A stretch of DNA of 64,000 nt from positions 82,330-146,329 of the forward strand of contig NZ_JAFFOB010000025.1 in the NCBI RefSeq assembly GCF_016918935.1, written 5' to 3'. Under the pieces are notes generated by a model. That model was given only the letters and a program-made list of their open reading frames with translations. It was not told the origin of the DNA and ran no database searches. Origin of the DNA: Roseitranquillus sediminis (lineage in GTDB: Bacteria; Pseudomonadota; Alphaproteobacteria; Rhodobacterales; Rhodobacteraceae). Below, piece after piece: positions 1 to 10,495 of this stretch (position 1 is its first letter; each line of letters opens with the position of its first letter). A program made the position numbers and the translations under genes.

Positions 1-331
1 CTCTTCCCCAACCGCGCCCCTCAGCGCCGCCGGTGAAGGGGTGTTTACGGATGCCGGTCGGGGGCCGCAAGGCCTTTTTTGCGCCCTCGCCGCATTTTCC
101 CGGCGGCGCCATGAAAGCCTTGAAAACAGCAGGTTGGCGGCAACTAAAGCCACGCCGAGGGCACGGGTCGAGCAAGAAACTTCGCCTTGCCGCACGTGTC
201 AGGCGGCGCGGCTGCCGGGCTGCCTCAGGGTCATCCGGATGCAGACGCTCGACTCGTCGAGTCATCCGATTCCATCGCCCTCGCGTAAACCTGTTCGATG
301 CATCCCGCATCTATCGACAAGGGAGAAGTTC
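1..331. other. Gene-free leading stretch
   Basis: No convincing gene is visible in these 331 bases. The plus-strand frame of the fasciclin gene happens to stay open upstream to about position 41, but that extension has no ribosome binding site and would put about 97 residues in front of a clear signal peptide. The stretch holds a short terminator-like hairpin near 61-80 and presumably the fasciclin promoter. A small 5-bp inverted repeat (GACTC-GTC-GAGTC) lies around 251-263; its meaning is unknown. Confidence 0.5.
61..80 (+). terminator. Small GCAA-loop hairpin followed by T6
   Basis: GGCC (63-66) pairs with GGCC (71-74) across a GCAA tetraloop, with two possible G-U extensions, and is followed by six T (75-80). 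The stem is short but the loop and T tract fit an intrinsic terminator for a plus-strand gene lying left of the window. Confidence 0.4.
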
Positions 332-808
332 ATGATCCGCAAGACCGTGCTGACCATCACCGCTGCCACCTTCCTCACGGCGCCTGCCTTCGCGCAGGAC
401 CAGATGGACATCGTCGACACCGCGGCAGAGGCCGGCAGCTTCTCGACGCTCCTCGCCGCGGCAGAGGCCGCAGGTCTGGTCGAGACCCTGAAGGGCGAGG
501 GGCCGTTCACCGTCTTCGCGCCGACGGACGAGGCATTCGCGGCCTTGCCAGAGGGCACGGTCGACAATCTCCTGATGGAGGAGAACCGCGACCAGCTCAC
601 CTCGATCCTCACCTACCACGTGGTACCGGGCGAGGTGATGTCGTCGGATCTGGAGGACGGGATGGAGGCCGAAACGGTCGAGGGCTCCACGGTCACCATC
701 TCCACCTCGGGTGGCGTGATGGTCAACGACGCGACCGTGACGCAGGCAGACATCGATGCGTCGAACGGCGTGATCCATGTCATCGATTCGGTGCTGATGC
801 CCGAGTGA
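332..808 (+). CDS. Secreted fasciclin-domain protein
   Basis: Encodes 158 residues: a signal peptide (about residues 1-21, cleavage after AFA) followed by a single fasciclin (FAS1, beta-Ig-H3) domain filling the rest. The family marks are the [12 protein letters not shown] motif near residue 60, a central YHVVPGE motif, and the C-terminal [13 protein letters not shown] motif. FAS1 proteins are secreted or surface adhesion and carbohydrate- or protein-binding modules; bacterial single-domain versions have no settled function. The start is the ATG just ahead of the signal peptide, with GGGAGAA as ribosome binding site (321-327). It converges on clpB and shares a strong hairpin with it. The family call is firm; the role is not. 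Confidence 0.9.
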   Translation: MIRKTVLTITAATFLTAPAFAQDQMDIVDTAAEAGSFSTLLAAAEAAGLVETLKGEGPFTVFAPTDEAFAALPEGTVDNLLMEENRDQLTSILTYHVVPGEVMSSDLEDGMEAETVEGSTVTISTSGGVMVNDATVTQADIDASNGVIHVIDSVLMPE

Positions 809-822
809 CATTATCCGAAACG

Positions 823-850
823 AGGAAGGGCCCCCGCGGGGGCCCTTCCT
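823..850. terminator. Strong bidirectional hairpin between fasciclin gene and clpB
   Basis: A perfect 13-bp inverted repeat (823-835 against 838-850) around a GC centre. It lies 14 bases after the fasciclin stop and directly abuts the clpB stop codon. The convergent arrangement suggests it ends transcripts from both sides. Confidence 0.75.
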
Positions 851-851
851 T

Positions 852-3470
<2,619 letters not shown>

Positions 3471-3541
3471 CCACTCCTCGTTTCGGCACCCCCGCTCACC
3501 GCCCGTTCGGCACGGTCTCAGGGGCCACGACTTTCATGTGG

Positions 3542-3564
3542 CGATAGTGCAACAGGCGTTCAAG
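3542..3564 (-). promoter_or_regulatory. Weak candidate heat-shock promoter of clpB
   Basis: On the minus strand CTTGAA (3559-3564) is followed 11 bases later by CTATCG (3542-3547). CTTGAA resembles the -35 of RpoH promoters, but the spacing is shorter than the alphaproteobacterial consensus, so this is a suggestion only. It lies about 70 bases ahead of the clpB start. Confidence 0.22.
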
Positions 3565-3625
3565 CCGAAGCGCAATGAAAACGGGCGCAGCCGTCGCCGC
3601 GCCCGCTTCAACGCCATCTCGAAAT

Positions 3626-4093
3626 TCAGTTCTCGATGATGACTTCCTCGTCGCGCCCCTCGGGACCCGACGGAGTCGGTTCGAACGGTTCCTGCACGCC
3701 GTCCGGGTCGACGACCACATCGTCCGGCTGGTCTTCCGCAGCCTCGGGGATCAGCTCTTCGACCGGCCCTTCCGTCTCCAGGACCTCGCCTTCCGCCGGG
3801 GCCACCGGCGGATCGACCGGGTCGCCAGGCAGCTCGCCTTCCTCAACGGGTGCCTCGTCGGCCGTCTGGCCTTCAGAGAATGACGTCGTGCCGGGCACCG
3901 GCTCGTCCTCGGCAACCACGGCGGCGGGCTCCTCTGTGACCGCCTCGACGTCCTCTTCCGTCAGCGGATTGCCCAGCCCGGTCATCAGGATGATCGTCAG
4001 GATGAGCAGCACGGCCACAGCCAGTACGAGGATCATCCAGAACACGCTCACGCCCCGGTCCGCGCGCCGCAGGCGAAGATCCATTCCGGCCAT
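3626..4093 (-). CDS. Small acidic single-pass membrane protein, unknown function
   Basis: 155 residues. A short basic N-terminus (MDLRLRRADR) is followed by one hydrophobic segment (about residues 16-39), then a long tail of about 115 residues dominated by Glu, Asp, Pro and Val, with no recognised domain. The basic-inside pattern predicts that the acidic tail lies in the periplasm. The start chosen is the ATG preceded by AAGGAG at good spacing; an ATG 12 codons upstream lacks one. It is transcribed in the same direction as clpB but 155 bases upstream of it, and divergently from pyrF. I do not recognise the family. Confidence 0.7.
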   Translation of the reverse strand: MAGMDLRLRRADRGVSVFWMILVLAVAVLLILTIILMTGLGNPLTEEDVEAVTEEPAAVVAEDEPVPGTTSFSEGQTADEAPVEEGELPGDPVDPPVAPAEGEVLETEGPVEELIPEAAEDQPDDVVVDPDGVQEPFEPTPSGPEGRDEEVIIEN

Positions 4094-4194
4094 GGTCGTT
4101 CTCCTTCGTATTGTCTCTGGTTCAGGCAACCGACCTCAACCTATCACGGTTCCCCTCGCCGCTTGACCTCCGAAGCCGCGGCCGCCACTCCACA

Positions 4195-4210
4195 TCACGA
4201 AAAATCGTGA
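4195..4210 (+). other. Hairpin directly ahead of the pyrF ribosome binding site
   Basis: TCACGA (4195-4200) and TCGTGA (4205-4210) are perfect 6-bp arms around AAAA. The 3' arm touches the GGAGAG ribosome site of pyrF (4211-4216). It could influence translation or be a dyad operator; no function is known. Confidence 0.35.
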
Positions 4211-4219
4211 GGAGAGGCC

Positions 4220-4927
4220 ATGAGAAACGCCGATGACAGACTGATCGTGGCGCTCGACGTGCCGGATGCCGTCTCAGGCCTCGCCCTTGCGCAGAGCCTC
4301 GCGGAGACGGTCTCTTTCTACAAGATCGGTCTCGGGATGCTGACGGGGGGCGGACTCTCCCTCGCACGCGAGCTCAAGGACGAGCACGGCAAGCGCATCT
4401 TCCTCGACATGAAGCTCTTCGACATCGGCGCCACGGTCGAGGCGGCGGTGCGTGGCCTCGCCCGCTTCGAGCTCGACTTCCTCACCGTCCACGGGGACCC
4501 GCACGTGGTCCGCGCCGCGCGCGAGGGCGCCGGCGGCAGCGACCTCCAGATCCTGGCGGTCACGATGCTGACCTCGCTCGACCGCAGCGACCTCGACGCA
4601 GCGATGATCGTTCCGGGAGACGTCGCGGGCATCGTTGTCGAGCGCGCGGCACGTGCCTTCGAAGCCGGCGCGCATGGCGTCATCGCCTCGCCGCAGGAGG
4701 CCGCCGCCATCCGTGCCCTGCCCGAGGCGCGGGGCCGGCTCATCGTGACCCCCGGCGTGCGCCCGTCCGCCGCGCCGAGCCACGACCAGAAGCGCGTGGC
4801 CACGCCCGGCGCGGCGATCGAAGCCGGTGCCGACCACATCGTCGTCGGCCGCCCGATCCACGCCGCGCCCGACCCCGCCGCCGCGGCGCGCGCCATCCTT
4901 GCGGACCTCCCGCTCCGGGCCGGCTGA
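4220..4927 (+). CDS. pyrF: Orotidine 5'-phosphate decarboxylase
   Basis: 235 residues, normal for the bacterial PyrF subfamily. It converts OMP to UMP, the last step of de novo pyrimidine synthesis, in the cytoplasm. Diagnostic features are the N-terminal LIVALDVP strand, FYKIGL (substrate-binding lysine), the DMKLFDIGATV block carrying the Asp-Lys-x-x-Asp catalytic core, and the C-terminal VTPGVRP phosphate-binding loop with the later VVGRPI motif. The ATG follows a strong GGAGAG site. A single-gene unit seems likely, since dinB follows after 75 bases containing a regulatory-looking repeat array. Confidence 0.97.
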   Translation: MRNADDRLIVALDVPDAVSGLALAQSLAETVSFYKIGLGMLTGGGLSLARELKDEHGKRIFLDMKLFDIGATVEAAVRGLARFELDFLTVHGDPHVVRAAREGAGGSDLQILAVTMLTSLDRSDLDAAMIVPGDVAGIVVERAARAFEAGAHGVIASPQEAAAIRALPEARGRLIVTPGVRPSAAPSHDQKRVATPGAAIEAGADHIVVGRPIHAAPDPAAAARAILADLPLRAG

Positions 4928-4945
4928 TCCCGCATACTGCAGCTG

Positions 4946-4990
4946 GCGTATGTACGGGAGCCATACGCTTGTCATACGCCAAGCATACGC
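4946..4990. repeat. CATACGC repeat array upstream of dinB
   Basis: Three direct copies of CATACGC (4962-4968, 4973-4979, 4984-4990) spaced exactly 11 bp apart, plus one inverted copy, GCGTATG (4946-4952). The 11-mer unit is roughly N-CATACGC-Y-N-N. Same-face helical phasing in front of a gene is typical of a multi-site operator. It does not match the alphaproteobacterial LexA box (GTTC-N7-GTTC). Confidence 0.7.
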
Positions 4991-5002
4991 TCAGAATTGG
5001 CC

Positions 5003-6256
5003 ATGCCCGCCCTCTGCCGCGACTGTCACACGAGCCTCGACGCCGGCACCCGCTGCCCGGCCTGCCGCTCCCCGCGTGTCCTGTCGCACCCCGAGCTCTT
5101 CGACCTGACGATCGCCCACATCGACTGCGACGCCTTCTACGCCAGCGTCGAAAAGCGCGACGATCCCGCCCTCCGTGACGTCCCGTTGATCGTCGGCGGC
5201 GGCCGCCGCGGTGTCGTCACCACCGCATGCTACATCGCCCGCATCCGCGGCGTCCGCTCCGCCATGCCCATGTTCAAGGCGCTCCGCCTCTGCCCCGACG
5301 CGGTGGTGGTCAAGCCGCGCTTCCCCGCCTACGTCACCGCCTCCCGCGCGATCCGCGCGATGATGGAAGAGCTTACGCCCGCGGTCGAGCCGCTCTCGCT
5401 CGACGAGGCGTTCCTCGACCTCGGCGGCACCGCGCGGCTGCATCGCGCTCCGCCCGCCGTCCTGCTCGCCCGGCTCGCGCTGCGGATCCAGCGCGAGCTC
5501 GGCCTGACCGCCTCCATCGGGCTCTCCCACAACAAGTTCCTCGCCAAGATCGCGTCCGACCTCGACAAGCCGCGCGGCTTCTCCGTCATCGGACGCGCCG
5601 AAACGCAGGCGTTCCTGCGCGACCGGCCCGTGGGCCTGATCTGGGGCGTCGGCCATGCCACGCAGGAGGCGCTCGCCCGCTCCGGCATCCGCACCATCGC
5701 GGATCTGCTGCGCTGGGATCGGCGCGATCTCGTTGCGCGCTTCGGCAGCTCGGGCGACCGCCTTTGGCGCCTCGCGCGGGGCGAGGACGCGCGGCGCGTC
5801 CATCCGAACGCGCCGGTGAAAAGCATCTCGAACGAGACGACCTTCGACGAGGACACCTCCGACCCCGATCTTCTCGACGGCCACCTCTGGCGCATGGCCG
5901 AGAAGGTTGCCGACCGGGCCAAGGCCAAGGCGCTCTCCGGCCGCGTCGTCACGCTGAAGCTCAAGAAGGCGAGCCATGCCGTGCTGACCCGGCGCCACGC
6001 TCTGCGCGAACCGACGCAGCTTGCGGACAGGATCTACCGCGAGGCGCGGGTGCTCCTCGACCAGAGCGGCGCAGCAGCGCCCTTCCGACTGCTGGGCGTG
6101 GGCCTCTCCGACCTTATGCATGAGGGTCGCGCCGACCTCTCCGCCGACTTCCTCGACCCGCGCGCCGCCGCCCGAGCCGAAGCCGAACGCGCGGCGGACG
6201 CAGTCCGCGCGCGCTTCGGACACGACGCGATCCTCAAGGGTCGCGCCCTCCGCTGA
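5003..6256 (+). CDS. dinB: DNA polymerase IV with N-terminal zinc-ribbon extension
   Basis: 417 residues; a Y-family translesion polymerase that copies damaged templates at low fidelity. An N-terminal extension of about 35 residues carries two CxxC pairs (CRDC and CPAC), a likely zinc ribbon that I recall from rhodobacterial Pol IV proteins. The catalytic core follows: IDCDAFYASVEKR (first metal-binding Asp), VVTTACYIAR, and SLDEAFLDL (catalytic Asp-Glu). The helix-hairpin-helix thumb region (about 220-245) and little-finger domain follow. The first ATG is used; a TTG two codons upstream is possible and neither has a good ribosome site. It ends 2 bases from the convergent amidohydrolase gene. 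Confidence 0.93.
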   Translation: MPALCRDCHTSLDAGTRCPACRSPRVLSHPELFDLTIAHIDCDAFYASVEKRDDPALRDVPLIVGGGRRGVVTTACYIARIRGVRSAMPMFKALRLCPDAVVVKPRFPAYVTASRAIRAMMEELTPAVEPLSLDEAFLDLGGTARLHRAPPAVLLARLALRIQRELGLTASIGLSHNKFLAKIASDLDKPRGFSVIGRAETQAFLRDRPVGLIWGVGHATQEALARSGIRTIADLLRWDRRDLVARFGSSGDRLWRLARGEDARRVHPNAPVKSISNETTFDEDTSDPDLLDGHLWRMAEKVADRAKAKALSGRVVTLKLKKASHAVLTRRHALREPTQLADRIYREARVLLDQSGAAAPFRLLGVGLSDLMHEGRADLSADFLDPRAAARAEAERAADAVRARFGHDAILKGRALR

Positions 6257-6258
6257 AG

Positions 6259-7119
6259 TTACTCCGCCGCGAGCGGCATCTCGCACCGGCCGATCCGCAC
6301 CACGTCCTCTGCGATGCCCATCAGCAGACTACGGAAATCATCGTATCCCGCGTGTGGCTTGATCGTCGCCTCATCCATGTAGAGGCGGCGGTCGATCTCG
6401 ATCTGCACCGCATGCTGGCCGCGCGACGGCCTGCCGTACTGCTGGGTCGTGTAGGCGCCCGCGAAAGGCGCATTCCGCGCCACGACCAGCCCGGCGCGGC
6501 GGAATGCTTCCTCGACAGCATCTACCACCTCGGGCGCCGCCGCCGCGCCGAAGCGATCGCCCAGGACGACGTCGGTGCGGCGATGGCGCCCGGCGCACAC
6601 ATTTTCGATCGCCTCGTGCGGCATCGAATGGCAGTCGACCAGTACCGCCTCGCCGAACTGCCGCAGGTTGGCCGTAACCAGATCCGCCAGTGCCGCGTGA
6701 TACGGCCGCCAGTAGCGCTGGACACGGTCGCGCGCCTCGGCCAGCGGAATCTTCGCCTCGTAGATCTGCCGCCCGTTCGCCACCACTCGCGGGATCACGC
6801 CAAGGCCCGAACTGACCCGCGGATTGTGCGCAATGCGCCCGACACCCTCCACCACCGCCGGGTCGAGCTCGTCCGCCGCCCGGTTGAGGTCTACGTAGGC
6901 GCGCGGCGCCACGGCAGCGATGAGCGGAGCTCCGAGCTGCGTCACACCCTCGAAGAGATCGTCCATAAAGGCATCTTCCGACGAACGAATCGCGTGCCGG
7001 TCAAGCACGGAGCGCGCGAGGAACTCGTCGGGATAGTACGACCCCGAATGGGGAGAGGCGAAGATGACGCTTGTCGTGCGGACAACTGGCTCCTTCAGCG
7101 TAAATGCCGTCGACGTCAT
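6259..7119 (-). CDS. N-formylglutamate amidohydrolase family protein
   Basis: 286 residues. It belongs to the FGase family (HutG/N-formylglutamate deformylase type), zinc-dependent hydrolases of N-formylglutamate and related amides that often act in histidine breakdown. Seen here: the N-terminal FASPHSGSYYP metal-binding motif, the DLNRAADELD segment, VDCHSMP (second metal/catalytic motif), and VQIEIDRRLYMDE near the C-terminus. No hut genes are nearby, so the substrate is open. The start is the second of two nearby ATGs because GGGAGG lies at the right distance. A good promoter (TTGGCG-N17-TATATC) lies just upstream, back to back with the tRNA-Val promoter. Confidence 0.88.
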   Translation of the reverse strand: MTSTAFTLKEPVVRTTSVIFASPHSGSYYPDEFLARSVLDRHAIRSSEDAFMDDLFEGVTQLGAPLIAAVAPRAYVDLNRAADELDPAVVEGVGRIAHNPRVSSGLGVIPRVVANGRQIYEAKIPLAEARDRVQRYWRPYHAALADLVTANLRQFGEAVLVDCHSMPHEAIENVCAGRHRRTDVVLGDRFGAAAAPEVVDAVEEAFRRAGLVVARNAPFAGAYTTQQYGRPSRGQHAVQIEIDRRLYMDEATIKPHAGYDDFRSLLMGIAEDVVRIGRCEMPLAAE

Positions 7120-7142
7120 ACTCATCCTCCCTGCCAAGACCG

Positions 7143-7171
7143 GATATAGCCGGATTTGCGGAAGGCGCCAA
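7143..7171 (-). promoter_or_regulatory. Promoter of the N-formylglutamate amidohydrolase gene
   Basis: On the minus strand TTGGCG (-35, 7166-7171) and TATATC (-10, 7143-7148) are separated by exactly 17 bases, about 25 bases ahead of the start codon. A good sigma-70 type match. Its -35 box is only 6 bases from the -35 box of the divergent tRNA promoter. Confidence 0.6.
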
Positions 7172-7177
7172 AGGCTC

Positions 7178-7206
7178 TTGCATGGCCATCCGACTCCTTT
7201 TATAGC
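7178..7206 (+). promoter_or_regulatory. Promoter of tRNA-Val (and perhaps rpmJ)
   Basis: TTGCAT (7178-7183) and TATAGC (7201-7206) are separated by 17 bases. This predicts transcription starting near 7213, a leader of about 55 bases before the tRNA. Confidence 0.65.
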
Positions 7207-7267
7207 CACGCAAATCGACGCGGGGCTTCCTCGCGTCGTGTTCGTTTTCGGCCGGTGACGGTCGGGC

Positions 7268-7342
<75 letters not shown>

Positions 7343-7409
7343 TATTCTTCGCCGCTTGGTTCGGCACAAGGGCAAGGCGCATGCGCGCCGCGACAAGAGG
7401 AGAGGGCCG

Positions 7410-7535
7410 GTGAAAGTCAGGAACTCGCTCCGCTCGCTGAAGACGCGCCATCGCGATTGCCGCGTGGTGCGCCGCAAGGGTCGGATCTACGTCATCAACA
7501 AGACGCAGCGTCGGTTCAAGGCCCGCCAGGGCTGA
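7410..7535 (+). CDS. rpmJ: 50S ribosomal protein L36
   Basis: 41 residues starting [14 protein letters not shown]. It is the alphaproteobacterial L36 form: very basic, with the conserved [22 protein letters not shown] end. L36 is a small protein of the large subunit near 23S rRNA domain V. Only one cysteine remains, so this is the zinc-free (C-minus) type. The start is GTG after an AGAGGAGAG ribosome site. It follows tRNA-Val by 67 bases and is followed by a good terminator, so tRNA and rpmJ may share a transcript. Confidence 0.95.
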   Translation: MKVRNSLRSLKTRHRDCRVVRRKGRIYVINKTQRRFKARQG

Positions 7536-7554
7536 ACTCGAACGCAACGACGCA

Positions 7555-7594
7555 AGAGGGGCCGCGGATTGCTTCCGCGGCTCCTCTGCTTTTC
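7555..7594 (+). terminator. Intrinsic terminator after rpmJ
   Basis: A 14-bp stem (7555-7568 with 7574-7587, one G-T pair) with a 5-base loop, followed by GCTTTT. It lies 20 bases after the rpmJ stop and just before the convergent end of the caspase-like gene. Confidence 0.85.
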
Positions 7595-7596
7595 GT

Positions 7597-9231
7597 CTAC
7601 CTCTCGATCAGCTGCCGCACGCTGTCGGCCAGCAGCTGCACCACCGTCGGCTGCGTGAGGAACCCCGTCCCCGGCAGCTCGCGCGCATCCTGGTAGCGCC
7701 GGATCGCGCGCCGCGTCGATTCGTCGAACGCGCCGTCGACGGTGCCCGGGTTCAGGCCCAGCGCGTCGAGCCGCTGCTCGACCAGCCGCGCGGTCAGCGG
7801 GTTGAGGCCCAGCGCCCGCTCCGCCGCCAGCGCCGCCTCCCGCTCGGCCGAGCGTTCCCGCTCCACGTCCAGATCGCCGAGCGCGTCCCGCGCCGCGCGC
7901 ACGAAGGCACCCTCGGGAAAGCGGTCGATGTAGCGCTCGAAGGCGTCCGCCGTGCCCGTGTTCGACGCCAGCCGCCACGCCGCCAGGTCCGCCGGTGTGG
8001 CCCTTCGGCGCTCCGTGCTCGCCAGCCGGTCGCGGGCGATGTCGGAGAAGGCGCCGTCCGGATACCGATCAAGATAGCGGCGATAGCCGTCCTCGGTCCC
8101 GCGGTCCCCCGTCTCGCGCCAGAACGCCCGATCGTCGCGCTCCTGCCGCACCCGGCGCTCCTCCGCCTGACGGTCCAGCTCGCGCGAGCGCGCCACTGCG
8201 TCGCGCCCCAGCTCGTTCACCTGCGCCGCATCCAGGTAGCCCGTCGCCTCCAAGCCGCCTGCCGACTGCCAGGCGCGGATCGCACCGCGCGTACCGGGGC
8301 CGAAGATCCCGTCGATACCGCGGGTGTCGAAGCCGAGCAGCACGAGGTCCCGCTGCACCTGCTGGCGCTCTTCCCGCGTCAGGCCCAGCGCCCGCTCTTC
8401 CAGTTCGGCCAGACGCCCCGGACTCGCCAAGAGCTCGTTGATCCTCAGCCGCGCCTCGACGGCGTTCATGCCGCGCGGATAGCGGTCGAGGAATCGCTCG
8501 TACCCCCGCACCGTATCCGTGCGTCGCGCCTCATCCCACGCCTCGGCCTCCAGCGCGATCGGGCTCGCAGCGCGCCCCGCCTCGACGAAGGCATAGCGGT
8601 CGGAGAGAAAGCCCGAGATCCGTGCGCCGTCGATCGCCTCCACACCGCGCTGCAGCGAGCGGCCGGGCTCCGCCAGCACGTCGCGCACCACACGCTCGGC
8701 CGCGCGCGGCGTCGCACGGATCAGCGTCACGCCCTGCGGCAGCGCCGGGTCGTCTACCCCAGCCTGCAGATATCGCCCGAAGTCACGCTGCATCGGTTCC
8801 GTCGCAAGGACGAGCACGCTCCGCCCCGGAGCCTCTCCCAATACAGCGAGCACGGTCGAAACGGGCAGCGCGCGCGATGGCAGGCGCGTCAGCGACGGCA
8901 GGTCCGTCTCGACCGGCAGCAGGTAGGTGTCCGTCGCCGACGACAGGAAGTGCCCCGAGAGGACGACGAGCAGCTTGTCGGCCTCCGACGCCTGCTGCAC
9001 GAACTGCGCCAGCGCGGCCAGCGTCTCCTCATGCCCCGCGTCCCGCCGTGAGATCACTTCCACACCCTGCCGGCCGAGCCCCCGCGCCGCGTCGACGACA
9101 TCGTCGCCCCGCCGCAGATCGTCTATCCGGTCGTAATTCTCGTTCCCCACCACGAAGGCCAGATCGGCCGCGCAGAGTGGTGTTGCACAGGCGGCGGCCA
9201 GCATGGCCAGCCGGAGTCGTCGGAACATCAT
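7597..9231 (-). CDS. Secreted pseudocaspase with TPR-like repeats and two peptidoglycan-binding domains
   Basis: 544 residues. A signal peptide (about 1-21) is followed by a caspase-like (peptidase C14) domain (about 22-190) that keeps the histidine motif VVLSGHFL. Where the catalytic cysteine is expected (VLVLDAC in relatives) it reads VLVLATE, and the mature protein has no cysteine at all. Next come three related segments of about 35 residues of the pattern YLDRYPxGxF (about 233, 385 and 430) and two peptidoglycan-binding domains (about 285-340, with GIDGIFGPGTRGAIRAWQ, and at the C-terminus, with TVDGAFDESTRRAIRRYQ). A periplasmic, wall-associated, non-catalytic role is inferred. It is the last gene after the CoA-ligase gene, 20 bases away. 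Confidence 0.85.
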   Translation of the reverse strand: MMFRRLRLAMLAAACATPLCAADLAFVVGNENYDRIDDLRRGDDVVDAARGLGRQGVEVISRRDAGHEETLAALAQFVQQASEADKLLVVLSGHFLSSATDTYLLPVETDLPSLTRLPSRALPVSTVLAVLGEAPGRSVLVLATEPMQRDFGRYLQAGVDDPALPQGVTLIRATPRAAERVVRDVLAEPGRSLQRGVEAIDGARISGFLSDRYAFVEAGRAASPIALEAEAWDEARRTDTVRGYERFLDRYPRGMNAVEARLRINELLASPGRLAELEERALGLTREERQQVQRDLVLLGFDTRGIDGIFGPGTRGAIRAWQSAGGLEATGYLDAAQVNELGRDAVARSRELDRQAEERRVRQERDDRAFWRETGDRGTEDGYRRYLDRYPDGAFSDIARDRLASTERRRATPADLAAWRLASNTGTADAFERYIDRFPEGAFVRAARDALGDLDVERERSAEREAALAAERALGLNPLTARLVEQRLDALGLNPGTVDGAFDESTRRAIRRYQDARELPGTGFLTQPTVVQLLADSVRQLIER

Positions 9232-9251
9232 GTCACCCTCGAAGCAGCGTC

Positions 9252-10469
9252 TCAGTCGTAGGTCCTGAGATCCTCTATGATCTTCCCATCCCGGGGCAGC
9301 GCCCCAAGCGGCACAACCTCGACGTAGGCCCGGAGCTTGGTGATATCCAATATCGTCTCGGCGTAACGCGCCGACTCGCCTGCACCCGCCTCGACGCGCA
9401 CGGTCATCCGGTCGGCCTCGCCCTCGCGGTCGACGACGACGCGGGCGCGCTTCACCTCCTCATGGCGGCGCACGAACTCCGCGACCTGCTCGGGCCGTAC
9501 GAACATGCCCTTGACCTTGGTGGTCTGGTCGGCGCGACCCATCCAGCCCTTGATGCGCATGTTCGTCCGGCCGCAGGGACTGGCGCCCGGCATGACCGCG
9601 CTGAGGTCGCCGGTGGCGAAGCGGATCAGCGGGTAATCGGGGTTCAGGGTCGTCACCACGACCTCGCCCACCTCGCCCTCCGGCACGAGGTCTTCGGTGC
9701 CGGGCGTCACGATCTCGACGATCACGCCCTCGTCCACGATCATGCCCTCCATCGCGTCGCTTTCGTAGGCGATGAGGCCGAGGTCCGCCGTCGCATAGCA
9801 CTGGCGGCAGGCGACGCCACGCGCGGCGTAAGCTTCGCGCAGCGAGGGGAAGAGCGCGCCGCCGGAGACGGTCGCCCTGGTCACTGAAAGCTCCAGCCCC
9901 AGCTCGTCCGCCTTGTCGAGGATCACCTTCAGGTAATCGGGCGTGCCGGCATAGACCGTCGTGCCCACGTCATGCGCCGCCCGCGCCTGCAGCTCCGTCT
10001 GCCCCGTGCCCGCGGGCAGCACCGCCGCGCCGACGGCGCGGGCGCCGCTCTCGAACATCATGCCCGCCGGCGTCAGGTGATAGCCGAAGCAGTTCTGCAC
10101 GATGTCGCCCCGCCCGACGCCGCTCGCATGGAGGAAGCGGCCGAGGCGCCACCAGTCCCGCGCGACCCCGCCCGGCTCGTAGATCGGGCCCGGCGACTGG
10201 AAGATGTGGGCGAAGTCCGCCGGCGCGCGCGCGGCATAGCCGCCAAGCGGCCGACGCTCCGACTGCGCCTGCGACAGATCCGACTTCCGCAGCACAGGCA
10301 ACCCGGCCATTGCGTCGCAGTCCCTGACCTGCGCCACATCGACGTCGCGGAGGGATTCTGCGTACCCTTCCAGCGCCTTGGCGTTCGCTATCTGCTTCGG
10401 CAGGCTGATGGCCAACGCCGCGTCCCGCTCGTCCGCGGAGCGCGTCTCGAGCTCGTCGTAATGCTTCAA
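9252..10469 (-). CDS. Phenylacetate-CoA ligase family enzyme (PaaK-like)
   Basis: 405 residues of the PaaK branch of AMP-forming acyl-CoA ligases, which activate aromatic or other carboxylic acids as CoA thioesters. Seen: IFQSPGPIYEPGG (in place of the usual Ser/Thr/Gly-rich phosphate loop), QCYATADLGLIAYE (A5-like motif), YPLIRFATGDLSAVMPG, the RTNMRIKGWMGRADQTTKVKG hinge, and a C-terminal lid. The loop deviates from the classical SSGTTG, as in some PaaK relatives, so the substrate cannot be named. The start is taken as TTG (LKHYDELETR) because AGAGGAAG precedes it and relatives start similarly. It follows livF by 26 bases, which suggests activation of the imported compound. Confidence 0.85.
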   Translation of the reverse strand: MKHYDELETRSADERDAALAISLPKQIANAKALEGYAESLRDVDVAQVRDCDAMAGLPVLRKSDLSQAQSERRPLGGYAARAPADFAHIFQSPGPIYEPGGVARDWWRLGRFLHASGVGRGDIVQNCFGYHLTPAGMMFESGARAVGAAVLPAGTGQTELQARAAHDVGTTVYAGTPDYLKVILDKADELGLELSVTRATVSGGALFPSLREAYAARGVACRQCYATADLGLIAYESDAMEGMIVDEGVIVEIVTPGTEDLVPEGEVGEVVVTTLNPDYPLIRFATGDLSAVMPGASPCGRTNMRIKGWMGRADQTTKVKGMFVRPEQVAEFVRRHEEVKRARVVVDREGEADRMTVRVEAGAGESARYAETILDITKLRAYVEVVPLGALPRDGKIIEDLRTYD

Positions 10470-10495
10470 GACTTCTTCCTCTCGTCTGCCTCGGG

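Noticed and set aside
41-331. Upstream extension of the fasciclin reading frame
   Set aside because: It would place about 97 residues before a clear signal peptide and has no ribosome site.
4928-5002. LexA box before dinB
   Set aside because: No GTTC-N7-GTTC or GAAC-N7-GAAC pattern is present in the gap.
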